The position numbers were made by a program, and so were the translations under genes. Shown here piece after piece: positions 22,542 through 22,776 of a DNA stretch of 22,776 bases (its first letter is position 1; each line of letters begins with the position of its first letter). The notes under the pieces were generated by a model, which was not told the DNA's origin, made no database searches, and saw only the letters and a list, made by a program, of their open reading frames with translations. Location: NCBI GenBank assembly GCA_023444445.1, contig JAEXMK010000126.1:1-22776 (forward strand). Reading direction: 5' to 3'. This DNA is from Pseudomonadota bacterium. GTDB taxonomy: Bacteria > Pseudomonadota > Alphaproteobacteria > Rhizobiales > Rhizobiaceae.

Positions 22542-22776
22542 CTTCTTCTAAGACGCCGCCGCGCAGTTGACTGCCGGTCGCGTGTTCCTGCTGTCGATGA
22601 AGGGCAGGCGCCCCCAGTTCCTGAAAAGCAAGCCCCCGAGGCTATTCCGAACGCTGTCCTCAACTCGGTTGTCGCTGAGGCAAGTAACGGATCGGTTTAC
22701 CTTCGAGTTCGCGTAGAGCAGCCATCATCGACCGGGCTAACGCTCATGGTGCGGTATCGCGTGGCCAATGGAACGG
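22542..22776 (+). other. Open frame of uncertain status at the right edge
   Basis: After the terminase-like stop, the same frame stays open for 78 codons to the window edge. It reads as plausible protein, for example VDEGQAPPVPEKQAPEAIPN and VYLRVRVEQPSSTGL. There is no start codon with a ribosome binding site in this stretch. It may be the in-frame continuation of the broken gene, part of a different gene joined by deletion, or chance. I do not recognise it. Confidence 0.3.

Larger units (their letters stand above)
20240..22776. mobile_element. Left part of a degraded prophage integrated at tRNA-Gly
   Basis: From the tRNA end to the edge of the window all genes are phage-like: an integrase remnant, a NusG paralogue, an HNH nuclease, a small unknown protein and a small-terminase remnant. 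Integrase lies next to the DNA-packaging genes, with no repressor or replication genes between, which points to a large internal deletion. The element runs past 22776. Confidence 0.8.

Noticed and set aside
22352..22663. 103-residue minus-strand frame at the right edge
   Set aside because: It lies opposite the terminase-like gene, whose N-terminus is recognisable; its composition is shadow-like.
1..22776. CRISPR array or insertion sequence
   Set aside because: No regularly spaced repeats and no transposase-like gene were seen in any frame.

Overview
The window looks like the chromosome of an Agrobacterium/Rhizobium-type alphaproteobacterium. The evidence is GC-rich coding sequence, a GcrA cell-cycle regulator (largely confined to alphaproteobacteria), a SAM-II riboswitch in front of metZ, and a pst-pho gene order and protein sequences that closely resemble rhizobial ones. 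All identifications were made by eye from translated sequence; no database search was run.

Layout. 1-700: two very small membrane-protein genes (24 aa, and a 52-aa YqaE/Pmp3 protein) and tRNA-Thr(CGT), all on the minus strand. 811-4104: a nitronate monooxygenase-like flavoprotein (-), an unrecognised single-span membrane protein (+) and a PPK2 polyphosphate kinase (-). 4336-12293 (+): the complete phosphate-sensing and high-affinity phosphate uptake cluster phoR-pstS-pstC-pstA-pstB-phoU-phoB, with a Pho box before pstS and a strong terminator after phoB. 12586-13119 (-): gcrA. The 432-bp gap between gcrA and argD holds no gene but is rich in signals: five GANTC methylation sites in 76 bp, a CtrA-like box, five CTAG tetramers, and a promoter abutting a hairpin. 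13552-16955 (+): argD, argF and hslO (Hsp33). 17010-18819 (-): apaG and metZ, the latter under a SAM-II riboswitch with terminator-type folding. 19015-20112 (+): a double-domain dCTP deaminase, followed by tRNA-Gly(CCC).

20240-22776: the start of an integrated phage, in a damaged state, inserted at the 3' end of tRNA-Gly. It holds the C-terminal half of a tyrosine integrase, a NusG-like protein, an HNH endonuclease, a 65-aa phage protein, a GC-rich inverted repeat that may be a packaging (cos) region, and a small-terminase-like gene broken by an early stop. The element continues past the right edge.

How it works together. PstSCAB imports phosphate. PhoU and PhoR link transporter state to PhoB phosphorylation, and PhoB drives pstS through the Pho box. 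PPK2, divergent from phoR, interconverts nucleotide phosphate and polyphosphate, so phosphate sensing, uptake and storage sit side by side. argD and argF form an arginine pair, and metZ is a methionine gene controlled by S-adenosylmethionine. The least ordinary parts are the gcrA-argD intergenic region and the collapsed prophage, where a NusG paralogue lies directly before an intrinsic-terminator-like hairpin.
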